A DNA stretch of 6,006 nt, from the NCBI GenBank assembly GCA_904501985.1, contig CAJGCT010000062.1, positions 1-6,006 on the forward strand, given 5' to 3'. Position 1 is the first letter of the stretch; each line of letters opens with the position of its first letter. The translations under genes were made by a program, and so were the position numbers. The notes beneath the pieces were generated by a model. The model saw only the letters and a list, made by a program, of their open reading frames with translations, had not been told where the DNA came from and did not search any database. Positions 4,935 to 6,006 of the stretch are shown here, one piece after another. Source of the stretch: an uncultured Clostridia bacterium. GTDB lineage: Bacteria; Bacillota; Clostridia; Oscillospirales; CAG-272.

Positions 4935-6006
4935 ATGAATATACAAAAGAGAAATACTGCTCTTGATATTACACGCATAGTTGCCGCATTTTCGGTTATA
5001 GGTGTGCATTTCTTTCTGAACAGCGGATATTATAACACCCCTATGCTTGGCGGAAGAATGGTTCTTATTACGGTGCTTCGCACCTGCTTTATAGTCTGTG
5101 TGCCGCTTTTTATAATGCTTACCGGATATCTTATGAGCCGCAAGGAGTGGTCGGTAAAATATTACGGCGGAATCATAAAGACGCTGGCTGTGTATCTTAT
5201 GGCATCGGCGGCGTGTCTTATATACAGAAATATGGTGTTAGGCGAGGGCATAACACTTCTCGGTGCCGGAGAGAACATACTCAATTATTCTGCCGCTCCA
5301 TATGCGTGGTACATAGAAATGTACATCGGACTGTTTTTGCTTATACCGTTTCTCAATGCAATGTGGCGCGGTCTTGAGACAAAAAACGGACGCTGTGCGC
5401 TTGTTATTACTCTTACCTTGCTTACATCGCTTCCAAGTGTGTTCAATATATGGAATTTTCAGGTGGAGGGGTGGTTTAAGACCCCGTATCTCTCTACCGA
5501 ATATACAAAGCTTCTGCCTGAATGGTGGGTGATGATATATCCTCTCACATATTATTTTCTCGGTGCATACCTGAAGGAATACCCTATTAGGCTTAAAAAA
5601 CGGTATAATCTGCCGGTTATAGCTCTGGCGTTTGCGGTGTTCGGCATTTTCAGCTATTACCGAAGCTGGGGCGGATTCTTTTCGTGGGGTCCGTATGCGG
5701 ATTGGTTCGGACTTCCCACGGTTATAATGACTGTGCTTGTGTTCGTTTTTCTCGTGTACAGGGATACTTCACAGTTCCCGATATGGTTAAAAAAGCTGCT
5801 TGCATGGGTATCGGATACCTGCCTTGGGGCGTATCTTGTATCTTACATATTTGATAATCTGATATACACAAGATTAAATGCCGCAGTGCCCGATGCGCTT
5901 GACCGCGTGTATTATTTTGTTCCCGTTACACTTGCGGTATTTATATTATCCGTGCTGTTGTCGGGGGTATTGAATATGATATATGGCGGTGTTTTTGCAG
6001 CTTCCA
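4935..6006 (+). CDS. Membrane acyltransferase, acyltransferase-3 family (3' end outside window)
   Basis: This is an open frame of 357 codons with no stop before the window edge. The ATG at 4935 follows AAGGAG (4925-4930) with 4 nt spacing. The start NTALDITRIVAAFSVIGVHFF (7-27) carries the hallmark Arg14 and His25 in the first membrane helix of acyltransferase-3 proteins (OatA, OafA and WecH relatives), which move acetyl or similar groups from a cytoplasmic donor across the membrane to sugars. Further helices are visible at about 43-66 (ending VPLFIMLTGYLM), 80-97, 125-145 (WYIEMYIGLFLLIPFLN), 155-172, 198-213, 226-242, 262-275, 296-312 and 327-350. The visible part nearly reaches the usual length of single-domain members; whether a C-terminal extracellular domain follows is unknown. 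The target is unknown; cell-wall or surface glycan is plausible. Its codon use (about twenty ATA Ile codons) contrasts with aspS (about six in 600 codons), as expected for a weakly expressed gene. No own promoter is evident, so it is probably read through from aspS. Confidence 0.9.
   Translation, partial: MNIQKRNTALDITRIVAAFSVIGVHFFLNSGYYNTPMLGGRMVLITVLRTCFIVCVPLFIMLTGYLMSRKEWSVKYYGGIIKTLAVYLMASAACLIYRNMVLGEGITLLGAGENILNYSAAPYAWYIEMYIGLFLLIPFLNAMWRGLETKNGRCALVITLTLLTSLPSVFNIWNFQVEGWFKTPYLSTEYTKLLPEWWVMIYPLTYYFLGAYLKEYPIRLKKRYNLPVIALAFAVFGIFSYYRSWGGFFSWGPYADWFGLPTVIMTVLVFVFLVYRDTSQFPIWLKKLLAWVSDTCLGAYLVSYIFDNLIYTRLNAAVPDALDRVYYFVPVTLAVFILSVLLSGVLNMIYGGVFAAS

Noticed and set aside
5147..5377. 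Plus-strand 76-codon frame inside the acyltransferase gene
   Set aside because: It is an out-of-frame shadow; the acyltransferase frame stays open with a coherent membrane-protein pattern through this stretch.

Overview
The window reads as chromosomal housekeeping DNA from a low-to-mid GC Gram-positive, most likely a Clostridia member of the Ruminococcaceae/Oscillospiraceae type. The grounds are: a pgk-tpiA glycolytic pair, clear purine-rich Shine-Dalgarno sequences, a clostridial-style MnmA with an NPCIDCN motif, a small protein resembling the DUF6514 family of Clostridia, and 'GTAGGG' intergenic hairpins that I remember from genomes of this group. The taxonomic call is inference. I see no mobile element, CRISPR array, tRNA, rRNA or phage gene.

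Layout. 1-237 is the 3' end of pgk. A strong hairpin (249-289) separates it from tpiA (313-1080), which ends at a symmetrical terminator hairpin (1093-1131). A new unit follows: a near-consensus promoter (1194-1222) drives mnmA (1270-2343). On the opposite strand a 98-residue Cys-rich protein gene (2344-2640) converges on mnmA, with the two stop codons directly abutting; it has its own promoter (2692-2720, minus strand) and a palindrome at its 5' end. A 145-bp gene-free spacer separates that promoter from the divergent aspS promoter (2866-2894). aspS (3077-4879) has a leader of about 175 nt. After another GTAGGG hairpin (4886-4917) comes the 5' part of an integral-membrane acyltransferase gene, which runs off the window end (4935-6006).

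The most interesting item is the aspS leader. It contains a short ORF with a good ribosome binding site (2929-2988) encoding MLLAVILDIDVSLTDFCRA, with three Asp codons, two of them in an Asp-Ile-Asp cluster. It overlaps RNA segments that can pair in two competing ways (2963-2972 with 3006-3016, or 2980-2986 with 3025-3031). This has the layout of leader-peptide attenuation sensing charged tRNA-Asp, for a class of gene that Firmicutes often control with a T-box; I see no T-box motif here. No canonical U-tract terminator is visible, so the output step (transcription or translation) is open.

Functionally, Pgk and TpiA are consecutive entries in lower glycolysis, MnmA and AspRS both serve tRNA function but from separate transcription units, and the acyltransferase probably modifies an envelope glycan. 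All three promoters share a 17-bp spacer and a TGA triplet immediately before the -10 hexamer.
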